DNA of 64,000 nucleotides from Tetramitus jugosus. Its lineage: Eukaryota > Heterolobosea > Eutetramitea > Acrasida > Vahlkampfiidae. The notes beneath the pieces were generated by a model. That model worked only from the letters and a program-made list of their open reading frames with translations. It made no database searches and was not told the DNA's origin. This document shows, one piece after another, positions 1 through 9,428 of the stretch (position 1 is the stretch's first letter; each line of letters opens with the position of its first letter). The position numbers and the translations under genes are program-made. The stretch lies in assembly GCA_937625935.1 (NCBI GenBank), contig OW569357.1, positions 310,001 through 374,000 on the forward strand, read 5' to 3'.

Positions 1-802
1 CTTCAAATATCGGATAAGTATCATGTGGATACTTGCACAAGATGGATTCTACAGTGTGAGAAAACTGTTTTGACTCGGGCTGAGAAATTTGATGCTTTGA
101 ATCCGTGATCATACTCATAAGCTTTCGTAGCCACTCCAAGATCTCCTTTTGATCAAACTTCAAGGAACAAGCTCTATTATACATTATAAATCTCAAAATA
201 TCGCAGTAATCAGCAGTAAAGTACGACCTCTTGTTCACATCATCAAACTTGTTAAAAATGTGCTCAAACAGAGCTTCGAGAGCCTTTTTTGTTAACAAGT
301 CTTGACCAGTACTACTAGCATGTTTTCCATCCTTGAGCACATCTCCATTCTTCTCCTCGCTGTCCACACACTCCACCAGGCACTTGATGATTGTGCTCAA
401 TGGCTCAGTGACATACTTTCTCATGTTTTTATTCTTATTCTTCATTTGTTGTTGTACTTCTTCGTCGAGGGCTGGAATCAATGCAGATGCAATACACTTG
501 GACCATGTGGGACGAGCAATGAGATGCAAATTGGACTCACTCTTCAATCTAACAACAAATAAACGAAGTTTTTCCACTGATGCCTAAAACAACATAACAA
601 CATAACGTTGAGCTTTAGTAGTGAGAAAACGCATCGAACGAAAAAAAAAGTGGACAACAATCATCAAGCATACTCTTCTCTCGGTAGCTTTGGAAGATCT
701 GATTGAACCTTCCAAAAATTTGAGTTCCTCTGCCAAAGCAGATGTGGATGAAGAAGCAGATGCGACCTTTGAAGGACTCGGATCGCTGTTGTTGCTGCTC
801 AT
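1..802 (-). CDS. ATM/Tel1-like PIKK kinase, N-terminal part (truncated by window edge)
   Basis: Two exons are visible: 802-674 and 583 to the left edge. The 90-bp intron (673-584) has a GTATGC donor and a TTTTAG acceptor. About 237 residues are readable without a stop. Across the exon junction the protein carries LEGSIRSSKATERRASVEKL, which fits the TAN motif near the N-terminus of ATM/Tel1 kinases (human ATM has LEHDRATERKKEVEKF). Further on, a segment with YCDILRFIM and ILEWLRKLM matches the spacing of the ATM region around CSNILL and QQWLELF. Family members are very large nuclear kinases that signal DNA double-strand breaks and telomere state; the kinase domain would lie outside the window. 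Start chosen at the first Met, 157 bp from a divergent neighbour. Family assignment is inferred from short motifs only. Confidence 0.7.
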
Positions 803-959
803 TGTTGTTTTGCGTGTGGTTCTGTTTTTTTTTAATGAGACAAAACCAGTTCACAAAAAACATCTGATGGTTTTTCACTTCCAGAGATGCGTCGAACTTT
901 TCAACTCTGCCGCCACAAAAAAAACAACTCCAGCCAAGAGAGAGAACGTTTTGTGAGAG

Positions 960-2876
960 ATGACACATTTCTCGAGTCAAGAGGAAACACTGAGAGCTCT
1001 GATTGACTACATTGAGCAAGAACAATACGATGATTACCTGAAGCTTTTTCCATCTCATCTTCAATCACCTCTCAAATCAACATTACACAATCAAGTAGAC
1101 ACCACCAATGGTGATGATCCATCAGTTCACCAGTCGAAAAGCTTACCAACATGTATCAACAATCAAGTACTCGATCAAGTGTTTTGTTCATTGACTGATC
1201 TGGAAATGGAAGATTTGAGTCATTCGGTTCTGCATGGTGTGCTCTACGTGTGCAAAGATGGATTGTCTTTTGCTGGTAATCGACGCAGTAGTCTAAGGAG
1301 AGTTTGTTGGTTTCGGAGATGGGATGAAATGGATCAGTTTCGAGTGTCGTACAACTCGGATCAACTCTGTTTGTACATGATTACGAGAAAGAGAGCAAAT
1401 GATGGGGAGAAGGATCAAAAGTATGATAGTGAACATGATGATGATGATGACGATGATAGTGAAGGAGCGATTGTGGATATGAGTGATCACCGACCATCGG
1501 CGTCAATAGAGAGGAACAAGATGCAGTTGGATGCGATTTCCATGCCGAAAGAAGCCAATGAAAGTAGTGGTGGTCTAAGTGAAGAAGCTCTGAATGAAAT
1601 TTTAAATGAGTTGAATGATGAAGAGGATGATGATGGTGATGATAATAATTTGATGCTGGAAGATTTGGAAGGTGATGAGGATTTGGATTTCTCGTTGATG
1701 AATGATGATGATGACGACCTTGATTTTGACTTCGAATTAAGACCCTATTTGTTTACGATACAAGCGACCAACAGTGATTTATTTGTTGGAGATACTTCAA
1801 CAAAGAACCAAGAACTCATCTCATCTTCATCAAACAACTATGATAGCGCGTCTACTGATAAGTTTTCACGAATAGGAAAAGGAACCTATTCATCGAGTCA
1901 ATCAGCAACAATGGACCTCTCTGAATTGAATATTACGAATATCCGTAGCAGCAGATGGAGAAGTCTGTTGTATGTGCTGTCGGAAACCTTTAAAGAATCA
2001 TTGCATAAGAAACGACAGTCATTTGTTGACCAAGTCATTGGTACTCATGCTGCACAAGATTACAATTTTAACTCAATCTATGGTGACGATATGAAGAGAG
2101 CATGTATTTACAACATGAATTTCTTTAAACACATTAAGCTCATGACAGTGGACATTCCTCAATTTAACTTGACGGATGGAACGATAGAGGAATTATCGAT
2201 CGACAACACTGAATACTCTACAGGTGATCAAAGGGTTTCACCAAACAAGGAAGAAGAGCAAGAAGAACGAGTGAACAAAACAACATCCAAGTCTGTAATT
2301 ATTAAGGACTACTTCCAAGAAGATGAAGCAACATACACTGATACAATGATGGATGACGATCTTGTTACGTATGATGGCGATGAGAATCTTGATACAACCA
2401 AGCAACCAACTACTGACCGATTCTCCTTGGCCAGTATCTTTAACAAACGGAGAGACTTGAAATCAATTGAGATACCTCTTCATCCAAACAAGAATGTATT
2501 GCTTGAATACAAGGACTTGATCATGAGCAGAAGTTCATTCATGAAAATGTCGTACAAAATGGTGCCTGCTGTCCTGCGAGTGGAGGAAGACAAGATTACG
2601 AAGCAAGTAACATTGTCGATCTATGAACGGAACTCGAAACGTCTGAAATTGTTGGACTACAACATCTACGACATCAGCAGCATCAAGAAGATTGAAGTCA
2701 TGGGTCCCAACAAGGATTTCCTGTCCATTGAATTAGCCAACAACAGCAACAATGAAGGAGATGATGTGACCAAATGGGAATTCGGGCAAACAAATCATCC
2801 ATCTGGTGATAGCAAGTCCATGGATACGATATCCCATGAGATCTATTCTGTATTCTACGCTAATATTCGAAAATAG
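960..2876 (+). CDS. Unrecognised acidic protein with two PH/GRAM-like segments
   Basis: Single-exon gene of 638 aa, transcribed away from the ATM-like gene. I do not recognise a named family. Residues about 80-145 (HGVLYVCKDGLSFAGNRR, then a WFRRWDEMDQF stretch) and about 515-635 (a basic segment, then KRLKLLDYNIYDISSIKKIE and a beta-rich tail) have the strand pattern of PH or GRAM domains, which bind lipids or proteins. Between them lie long Asp/Glu runs (about residues 158-170, 215-230 and 250-265) coded by GAT repeats, and a charged linker. There is no signal peptide or membrane segment. The domain reading is tentative; a profile search would settle it. Confidence 0.6.
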   Translation: MTHFSSQEETLRALIDYIEQEQYDDYLKLFPSHLQSPLKSTLHNQVDTTNGDDPSVHQSKSLPTCINNQVLDQVFCSLTDLEMEDLSHSVLHGVLYVCKDGLSFAGNRRSSLRRVCWFRRWDEMDQFRVSYNSDQLCLYMITRKRANDGEKDQKYDSEHDDDDDDDSEGAIVDMSDHRPSASIERNKMQLDAISMPKEANESSGGLSEEALNEILNELNDEEDDDGDDNNLMLEDLEGDEDLDFSLMNDDDDDLDFDFELRPYLFTIQATNSDLFVGDTSTKNQELISSSSNNYDSASTDKFSRIGKGTYSSSQSATMDLSELNITNIRSSRWRSLLYVLSETFKESLHKKRQSFVDQVIGTHAAQDYNFNSIYGDDMKRACIYNMNFFKHIKLMTVDIPQFNLTDGTIEELSIDNTEYSTGDQRVSPNKEEEQEERVNKTTSKSVIIKDYFQEDEATYTDTMMDDDLVTYDGDENLDTTKQPTTDRFSLASIFNKRRDLKSIEIPLHPNKNVLLEYKDLIMSRSSFMKMSYKMVPAVLRVEEDKITKQVTLSIYERNSKRLKLLDYNIYDISSIKKIEVMGPNKDFLSIELANNSNNEGDDVTKWEFGQTNHPSGDSKSMDTISHEIYSVFYANIRK

Positions 2877-3082
2877 CCCTTTTGCCAGATACTTTTTGCC
2901 CACCCTCAGATTCTTGTTGGGACCTTTCACAACACACAATTATCGCTCGCACTTTTCCTTTTTTCGCACACTCAAACGCAACAAAACAACTAGGACATTT
3001 ACACGCAATCGCATCTCGACATCTTGTTGTCATCCAACAGCTGTGTAGCACACACCATAACAAACACACCACCGGATAAAAT

Positions 3083-4360
3083 ATGGCCATACACGACAAT
3101 GATGATGGCTTTGAGAATTTTGAACAGAGTCACAACACAACAAGCAACAACAACAACAACAAACACAAGAAGAGTAAAAACATCAAGAAGAATGGAAAGA
3201 AGAAGCAACAATCTCACTTTTACAGTTTAGCTGATGCGGAGCATTACCTCAGCTCTTCACCAACCTCCATCACCACTCTGCCCAGAGACGCAACAACCTC
3301 ACCACCATCATCGCCCTATTACTCTCACAATCCTGATGGTTCTTCTTCGTCCATCATGATGAGCGATCATTCTCATGCTTTTGATGATGAATCACCACAT
3401 CATCATCATCATTATCACCAGCAGCAGCAGCATTTTGATGAAATGAGTCACAATAGCAGCCATAGCTATCAGAGCAGCACAATCAGTCTTATTGATCAGA
3501 TCGAGCATCAAAGGCGAATGAAAGAGCAACAACTCTTGCAAGAAAAGGAGAAGAGAAGCAAGAAACGAGTCAAATTCAATGTGAGAGAAGTATTGATGCG
3601 TGTTCGGAGGAGTTTCATCTTTACCCTTTATTTTTTGACCATTATTCCATTGTGTCTCTTCCTGTTGATTTACGCAATTGTTCACAAGGGAATTATTGAG
3701 AAGCCATGGTACGTTGCGCTGGAAGGTGTCGCTACAGTTCTCCTGTTTTTGGAATTTTTGTTCAACTTGGTGGTTGAAGGGCCCAAAAAAACGGTGAGGA
3801 GTGTATTTGCTTGGTTGCATATTTGTACGCTGATGGCATGCACAGCCATGTTTTCAATCTTGGTGGCTGGACTGTTTTTGAACAAGTCAACTTTGGCGAT
3901 ATGGGATCGTGTGGCCTACATTGAAGATATTTGTGTTGGAATTCAGTGTGGAACAAATGTGGTGCGTATTATTGTTTATCTGTATCAAACGAACAAGCGA
4001 AGACTACTGTTTAGCAAGAAAGTGTTGCTCAATATACCTGGATTAGGATTTTCAAAGTCAGATCATGAACCAGATCAAAGCATGTTTCTTAGCAGCAAGG
4101 ATGACTCTGTTGCCGGTGATGCGGATGATTTAAAGAGCGAAGAGATGGATAATGAAGTTGAGAGTGCAGGATTACTAGCCAATGCATCACCTGTAGGAGG
4201 TAAGGGCCAGATGATACGTAACAAATCAGTGAAGCATTGGGAACATTGTGAAGCACTGTGTCACATGGACCACCAAAACATGTATTACAGCTCGTTCGAA
4301 GAGAAACCAGCAGCCAAACACTGGGCAGACGATGAAACAGATGAAGCCAGTGACGTGTGA
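3083..4360 (+). CDS. Four-helix membrane protein resembling a voltage-sensor module
   Basis: Single-exon gene of 425 aa. The first 170 residues are a soluble, low-complexity region (Asn/Lys, Ser/Thr, then a His run and a Gln run near residues 110-120). A basic stretch (KKRVKFNVREVLMRVRR) leads into four hydrophobic helices between about residues 175 and 305. Helix 2 contains an acidic residue (FLEFLFNLVVEG) and helix 4 ends VVRIIVYLYQTNKRR, so the layout recalls S1-S4 of voltage-sensing proteins, although the positive charges of helix 4 are sparse. The C-terminal 110 residues are acidic and soluble. No pore segment follows. Function unknown; the S1-S4 comparison is inference from topology alone. 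Confidence 0.72.
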   Translation: MAIHDNDDGFENFEQSHNTTSNNNNNKHKKSKNIKKNGKKKQQSHFYSLADAEHYLSSSPTSITTLPRDATTSPPSSPYYSHNPDGSSSSIMMSDHSHAFDDESPHHHHHYHQQQQHFDEMSHNSSHSYQSSTISLIDQIEHQRRMKEQQLLQEKEKRSKKRVKFNVREVLMRVRRSFIFTLYFLTIIPLCLFLLIYAIVHKGIIEKPWYVALEGVATVLLFLEFLFNLVVEGPKKTVRSVFAWLHICTLMACTAMFSILVAGLFLNKSTLAIWDRVAYIEDICVGIQCGTNVVRIIVYLYQTNKRRLLFSKKVLLNIPGLGFSKSDHEPDQSMFLSSKDDSVAGDADDLKSEEMDNEVESAGLLANASPVGGKGQMIRNKSVKHWEHCEALCHMDHQNMYYSSFEEKPAAKHWADDETDEASDV

Positions 4361-5222
4361 CGAATTAAAAGCGGCGCCGAATCAACCAGTAAATCATCCA
4401 GTGGAACAAAGATATGTTCTTATTCCAAATGTTGCTTCATATACGATCCGTTAACTGTCTTGAATGTTCAGATGAGGTGAACTATTCATTTATCTCTCAT
4501 CGGTCAACTGTTTGTAAGATCAAAGAATCTTCAACGAATATTTACCCAAGATTGTAAAATCTGGCGAGCCTGCATCGTTGAGTTTGTTACTGTTACAGTA
4601 ATTCACTTGTGTGACCTTGGAGGCCGACTTCTGCCCATTTCGGGAACTAACCACACTAGATGGGCAAACGATGCTCTTTTCGACTTGTTTGCCTCCTCTC
4701 GTATTCGTGTCAAATTTCACATTTCAGTAAAACCCCCTCTGCTTTCACTCAACACCAATTTTTTTTACAACGGCCGATAAAATTGCCCGATTGACAGCCG
4801 TCTGTTTGTTGTCTCTGTCAGTGAGCCGTCACCGGATTCTTATCGAACAATCCACCGAACTGTTGGTGTCCACCACACAAACATATTAACAACACCATCA
4901 TACAAAACCCATCATCACCATCATCGTTGTGAAAAAAGCCACACCCTTGAAACCCGTATTTTGCTGTTTTTTTTGTCCATCACACAAGCAGTAGTAGTAG
5001 CAGTAGATTGATCATTTGTTCCTCCCCTTTCACGAAAACTCTCAGACGACAAAAAAAAATCACAACAACACACAACTCAATAACTGAAACGCTCACTCTC
5101 CCAACGGACGAATCCGCATCATCAAACAACAACATCAAAAAAAATAACCAAACAACAACAACAACAACCACACAACAACCACAACCCAACCACAACAACT
5201 ACAACCATCAAATAACATCAAC
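4361..5222. other. Intergenic region with CAA-rich leader before the G-alpha gene
   Basis: No convincing ORF. Positions about 5040-5222 form a leader dominated by CAA/ACA repeats that ends at the G-alpha start codon. The same leader style precedes several genes here. The remainder is AT-rich with homopolymer T runs, and I see no RNA gene in it. Confidence 0.6.
5140..5222 (+). repeat. CAA/ACA-rich 5' leader of the G-alpha gene
   Basis: A stretch of ACAACAACAACAACC-type repeats runs directly up to ATG 5223. The composition is a low-structure A/C-rich 5' untranslated leader, typical of this window, rather than a coding repeat. Confidence 0.6.
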
Positions 5223-6733
5223 ATGGGAAATTTGTGCGCACCACAGAGAGGCAACCAAGCAGAAAAAATCATCAAGGATGATAGGAAAAAAATGTCAAGA
5301 GAAATCAAAGTTCTTTTACTAGGAGCTGGAGAATCAGGCAAGAGCACCATTTTCAAACAAATGAAAATTATTCATCAAGAGGGTTACTCACAGGAAGAAT
5401 GTGAACAATTCCGTGATATTGTCTACGGTAACACACTAAAGGCTATAAAGGCACTCGTGAGTGCATCATTGAACTTGGACATACCTGTTGAAGAACCAGA
5501 GAACAGAGAACGTGCTGAGATGATCAACAATTTGGACAATGAAGTCCTATTGAACGTACAAAAGGTTTGGGATGAGAAACTGGCTCATGATATTGGTAAG
5601 CTGTGGAAGGATCCTGGTATTCAAAAGGTGTTTGAGTGCAGAAATCAATTCCAATTGGACGACTCTGCACCATACTACTTTAACTCGATTGATCGTATTG
5701 CCCTACCTGATTACATACCAACGGAGCAAGATGTTTTGAGAAGTAGAGTCAAGACTACAGGTATCGTGGAGACTGACTTCAAGTTGAACAATCAAACTGT
5801 CAAGATGATTGATGTCGGAGGGTATGTGTGCTCACAGCTGAGTGTGTTTTTTTTTAAATTGACTTTTTGTTTTTCTTGTTGAGTGTGAGTATGTAGTTTT
5901 GTTGCTGGTTGTCATTGTAGTAGTGTTGTTGGAGGTGTAGAGCGAGTGACTGCGAGTTTCGGTTTCATCATCAAATCAGACGTTCGCATCTCGCCAAAAG
6001 TCACCAAAACAACAACTCTTTGGTTGACAGAGCTTTTGAGGAGGAGGAGTCGCTCCAGTTCTCAACGTCATTTTTTTTTGACGTGAGGCATCAGAGAGGA
6101 GAATTTTTTGTGTCAGGTGAATTTCTCCTTTCGCGGCAGTGCCAAAACTTGAACAAGCAGAGCTCTGTCGCGCAACAACTACAGCGACAACAATGGACTC
6201 ACAACGCACACCAACAAGCTTGTAGCAACCCAAAGAACAATAACTAATTCATCACCGTTTTTTTTACAAAAAACAGACAACGTAACGAAAGAAAGAAGTG
6301 GATTCATTGCTTCGAAGGTGTTACAGCCATCATCTTTGTCAGCAGTCTCAGTGAATATGACCAAAAGTGTTACGAAGATGACACTACTAACCGTATGAAC
6401 GAAAGTTTGCTCTTGTTCGATGAAATCTGTAACAGTCGTTGGTTCGTCGACACATCAGTCGTCCTCTTCTTGAACAAGATGGATCTCTTCAAGGAAAAGA
6501 TTCAAAAGACTGATTTGAATGTTGCTTTCCCAGACTATGACGGTGGATGCAATTTCGAGAGAGCTGCCAACTACATCAAGGAAAAGTATCAAAACACGTG
6601 CAGACACAAGGGTAACAAGACAATCTACGCTCATTTGACCTGTGCTACTGATACTTCTCACTTGAAGAAGGTGTTTGATGCTATACAGGACATTATCCTT
6701 CAAAAGACAATGAAGGATCAAGGCCTCATGTAA
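5223..6733 (+). CDS. Heterotrimeric G-protein alpha subunit
   Basis: Two exons, 5223-5821 and 6277-6733, join in frame (GG + A CAA) to give 351 aa. The intron has a GTATGT donor and an ACAG acceptor. All G-alpha landmarks are present: P-loop GAGESGKS near residue 40, switch-I arginine in RSRVKTTGI, DVGGQRNERKKW (switch II with its catalytic Gln, rebuilt exactly across the splice), NKMD and TCATDT for guanine recognition, and an alpha-helical insert between. The N-terminus MGNLC fits N-myristoylation plus palmitoylation. The C-terminus GLM lacks the Cys modified by pertussis toxin in Gi proteins. The protein would couple a seven-helix receptor to effectors at the plasma membrane. The 455-bp intron is long for this window. 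Confidence 0.97.
5822..6276 (+). other. Long (455 bp) intron of the G-alpha gene
   Basis: Bounded by GTATGT and ACAG. Most introns here are 55-260 bp. It contains an imperfect inverted repeat (AGGAGAA near 6096, TTTCTCCT near 6122) and CAA-rich stretches. There is no clear C/D or H/ACA box and no ORF with family resemblance. Confidence 0.8.
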
Positions 6734-7286
6734 AATCATTCAAAACATCACCTCTCCCCATCATCAACTTCCCACTGCGAATGCACATTGCTATCCGAAG
6801 CGATTACTGGCAGCTGGGCAGAGGCAGTTGGGCAACCCCCTCTCTCAATACATCATAGCCATTCAATGTTACCTTGACTGACAAGAGACATATATTAATC
6901 ATAAGAGTGAGCATCATGATCCACTTTGCTCCAAACGACAACAACAAGCACATACAAAAACCTCCAAAGGATCTAATTTATAAATGAACAAGATATTAAA
7001 TATTTAATCTTCTCCTACATGTCCACTTGACAACCCCACACACTCTCCACACAAAGTCATTGATGCGCAAAGGCACCGTTCTTCCTTTTGACTCCCTTCC
7101 AATATTTTTTTTGAGCGGCGGAACTAGCGCAAAGACATCAAATTGGCCGAGGACAGTTTTCAACTTCTTCCTATCTCGTTTTCGACCCAAACAACACAAG
7201 CAAACACCAACACAACTGCTACTCACATCACAACAAATCTTTCATCTCCAACAAGAAACAATCATCATAATAACAATATCCAAAAT
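6734..7286. other. Intergenic region, 3' end of G-alpha to next gene
   Basis: AT-rich spacer with a TATTAAATATTTAAT stretch near 6990-7010, then an A/C-rich leader before ATG 7287. An in-frame ATG-less extension reaches back to 7143, but its composition is leader-like. No RNA gene seen. Confidence 0.5.
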
Positions 7287-8876
7287 ATGAAATCCCGATC
7301 TCTCCTCCTCTTCCTTCTTTGTCTGCTTGTTCTCTCGTGTTGTTGTCTATGCAAATCAGACACGACACTCATCTACAACAATAATAAGAATGATGAATAT
7401 GTAGCTACTGTTGTTGAACAAGATGATGATGATGTTTATGGGTCACCCTATAGCAAACTATTTCATAGTGTCAACCGTGTGGTCGATGCGTTCAGACAGC
7501 CCATTGTTCAAAAAGTGTTGACAGATGCGATACCTGGTGGTTCAACTTTCTTCTCAAATTCACTCCTACGATCACATTCGGACACAACAGAGTTTACAAC
7601 CAAATCAACCAAAAAGCAGCGACTCTCTGAGAATAAGCCAGATGATGGTGAAACTGAAAACATGACAAATAATGATAATGATGATGATGATGGTGGAGAT
7701 GTGCCCATTTGGTCATGGAACGATGATTTGCTTCGTGATGCAAGCGATGAGCGTAATGATCAATTTTTGGTTCATTTACGGAACAAGAATAACAAGAATC
7801 GTGGTGAGTTCAACCAACTGGAACAAGAATATGTGCTGCATGGTGGTGATGATCATGTGACAAAAAGGTCAATCATGTCAACCATGAGTACAGATGACGA
7901 TTGGTCACCATGTGCTGTCAATTCCTCATCCATCTATGCTAGCTACATGAACCGAACCTACATCTGTAATGGTCAAGTTGTGACTCAACAAGAATATGAG
8001 AGACAAATCTTGATTGATCCATTGACCAACAATTGTACAATGAATGAGCAGAGACGATATGTTTGCTTTTGTCCGTTGGATCTCTCGGGAGTGGACTGTG
8101 GAGTACGACGACAATTTGAGTGCAAGACTCAACTCGTAGCTCCAGAAAGAAAGTGTCAAAAGCCGTCGGAAGTTGGAGATTCGTATGGTGGTTTAGAGCT
8201 CGATGGTGATTTTCCTTGTTTGTGGTTCACTATGGATGATCAAGTGGATTTCGTGTTCAACATGACATGTAAGTTCACAGAGAAGGCCAATGTGGATACA
8301 AATCAGGCCAATTTACCACGAAATGAGACATACACAGTTTATTTCAAGGACGGAAACACAACCGATATGACATGGAGTCAAATTCAAAGCAATTTCACCT
8401 ATTTTGTGAATCATAATTACACAAGGTGGATCAATGGTACAGAACGGGTGACTGGTACGTTTGCTCTATCAAAACCACTGGAAAAGCCACTTGTATTCAA
8501 AGCTTACAACTTTAATTCCTTGTCTGACGAGAGTGGAGTTCACAAGACATCTCTGAGCCATCCAAATCATTACATCGGATTGAAAACAGTCAAGTTCAAT
8601 GTGAAATTTAATAATCTAACAGAGGACATGTTTGCAGGAGATAGACTGTACTGCGACGTACAAATATTTTCGGTACCAGGCCTAACGATGCCTTGGGAAA
8701 GACTATTTGTGGACTTCACAGACCGAAGCCCTCCCGTTTTTAAGAATGTCAAAGTCATTGTGTTGGCATCAGTGTTGCCACCTGTAGGAACAGCCGTTCT
8801 GATAGTCCTAGCTATCATAATCTTCCTGTACTACAGAAAGCAACACCAAGAGCGAAAGGAAATAAAGAGTTACTAA
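7287..8876 (+). CDS. Type I membrane protein with signal peptide and EGF-like cysteine motif
   Basis: 529 aa from the ATG at 7287, chosen because it starts a classic signal peptide (MKSRSLLLFLLCLLVLSCCC). The frame is open further upstream, but only through leader-like sequence. The ectodomain has an acidic Asn-rich portion, then a Cys-containing stretch (NNCTMNEQ to FCPLDLSGVDCG) with EGF-like spacing, many N-glycosylation sequons, and a membrane-proximal beta-rich part. One hydrophobic helix near residues 490-515 (VLPPVGTAVLIVLAIIIFLYY) is followed by a short basic tail. I know no named orthologue. A surface receptor or adhesion role is inference from architecture. Confidence 0.85.
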   Translation: MKSRSLLLFLLCLLVLSCCCLCKSDTTLIYNNNKNDEYVATVVEQDDDDVYGSPYSKLFHSVNRVVDAFRQPIVQKVLTDAIPGGSTFFSNSLLRSHSDTTEFTTKSTKKQRLSENKPDDGETENMTNNDNDDDDGGDVPIWSWNDDLLRDASDERNDQFLVHLRNKNNKNRGEFNQLEQEYVLHGGDDHVTKRSIMSTMSTDDDWSPCAVNSSSIYASYMNRTYICNGQVVTQQEYERQILIDPLTNNCTMNEQRRYVCFCPLDLSGVDCGVRRQFECKTQLVAPERKCQKPSEVGDSYGGLELDGDFPCLWFTMDDQVDFVFNMTCKFTEKANVDTNQANLPRNETYTVYFKDGNTTDMTWSQIQSNFTYFVNHNYTRWINGTERVTGTFALSKPLEKPLVFKAYNFNSLSDESGVHKTSLSHPNHYIGLKTVKFNVKFNNLTEDMFAGDRLYCDVQIFSVPGLTMPWERLFVDFTDRSPPVFKNVKVIVLASVLPPVGTAVLIVLAIIIFLYYRKQHQERKEIKSY

Positions 8877-9428
8877 AGATTGTTGATTCATGTTCCCAAG
8901 GACGAACTGTAAGTGTTCCACGGAACTGTCAACCGCAATCAAAACAAAGATGGAGCTTGTTTCTTTTCGGGGTTTCTGTTATTGACTACGTCACCCTAAA
9001 CATGTTTCCTTGGCTACTTTACAATGCGATTCAACGACCACTTTTGTTTTTTGGCGCGAAATATTTCGGGGGAAGGTGCCCCCTCAACGTCAACATCATG
9101 AATGGGAAAGCGAGCCTCTTCCATACAGTTTCTGGTTTCATTCGCCAGTGGACCCCTTAATCGATGTTCTGCACACGCAACCCGGAATTCGCCCTCTGAC
9201 GCAGTGAAAAGTGCGACCAAAAAATCTCTTGAGAAAAAGCTTAACGGACCGCAAGCACTTTTGAAAGAAAAAAAGAAAAAAACAGGAAGCAAACACACAC
9301 ACACCCAAAGCAGAACAAAGAAAAAATTTGCTCTCATCTTCCTTCGAGAAAAAACAATCCAACACACTCCTAGAACCAACAACTCAAAAAAACACTTTTT
9401 TTTTTGTGAATCCAAAAGCGACAGCAAC
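8877..9428. other. Intergenic region and leader of the oxysterol-binding-protein gene
   Basis: It holds a canonical E2F-type sequence at 9050-9061 and an A-rich leader. The frame of the downstream gene is open back to 9102, but it runs through poly-A and CA-repeat leader sequence, so that extension is not taken as coding. Confidence 0.5.
9050..9061. promoter_or_regulatory. E2F-like element TTTGGCGCGAAA
   Basis: A perfect match to the animal/plant E2F consensus TTTSSCGCGAAA, followed by TATTTCGGGGG. It lies about 370 bp upstream of the ORP start codon. Related elements recur upstream of other genes in the window; binding in this organism is inferred. Confidence 0.4.

Noticed and set aside
4361-4480. 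Reading frame continuing about 39 codons past the TGA of the four-helix protein, suggesting stop readthrough
   Set aside because: The stop context is not a known readthrough signal, and another frame is open there too; chance is sufficient.
5976-6233. 85-codon minus-strand frame inside the G-alpha intron
   Set aside because: No similarity to known proteins and no supporting signals; the length is within chance for this composition.
9102-9428. In-frame N-terminal extension of the ORP gene
   Set aside because: The sequence is poly-A and CA-repeat leader, translating to Lys/Thr/His runs, and family members start near the chosen Met.
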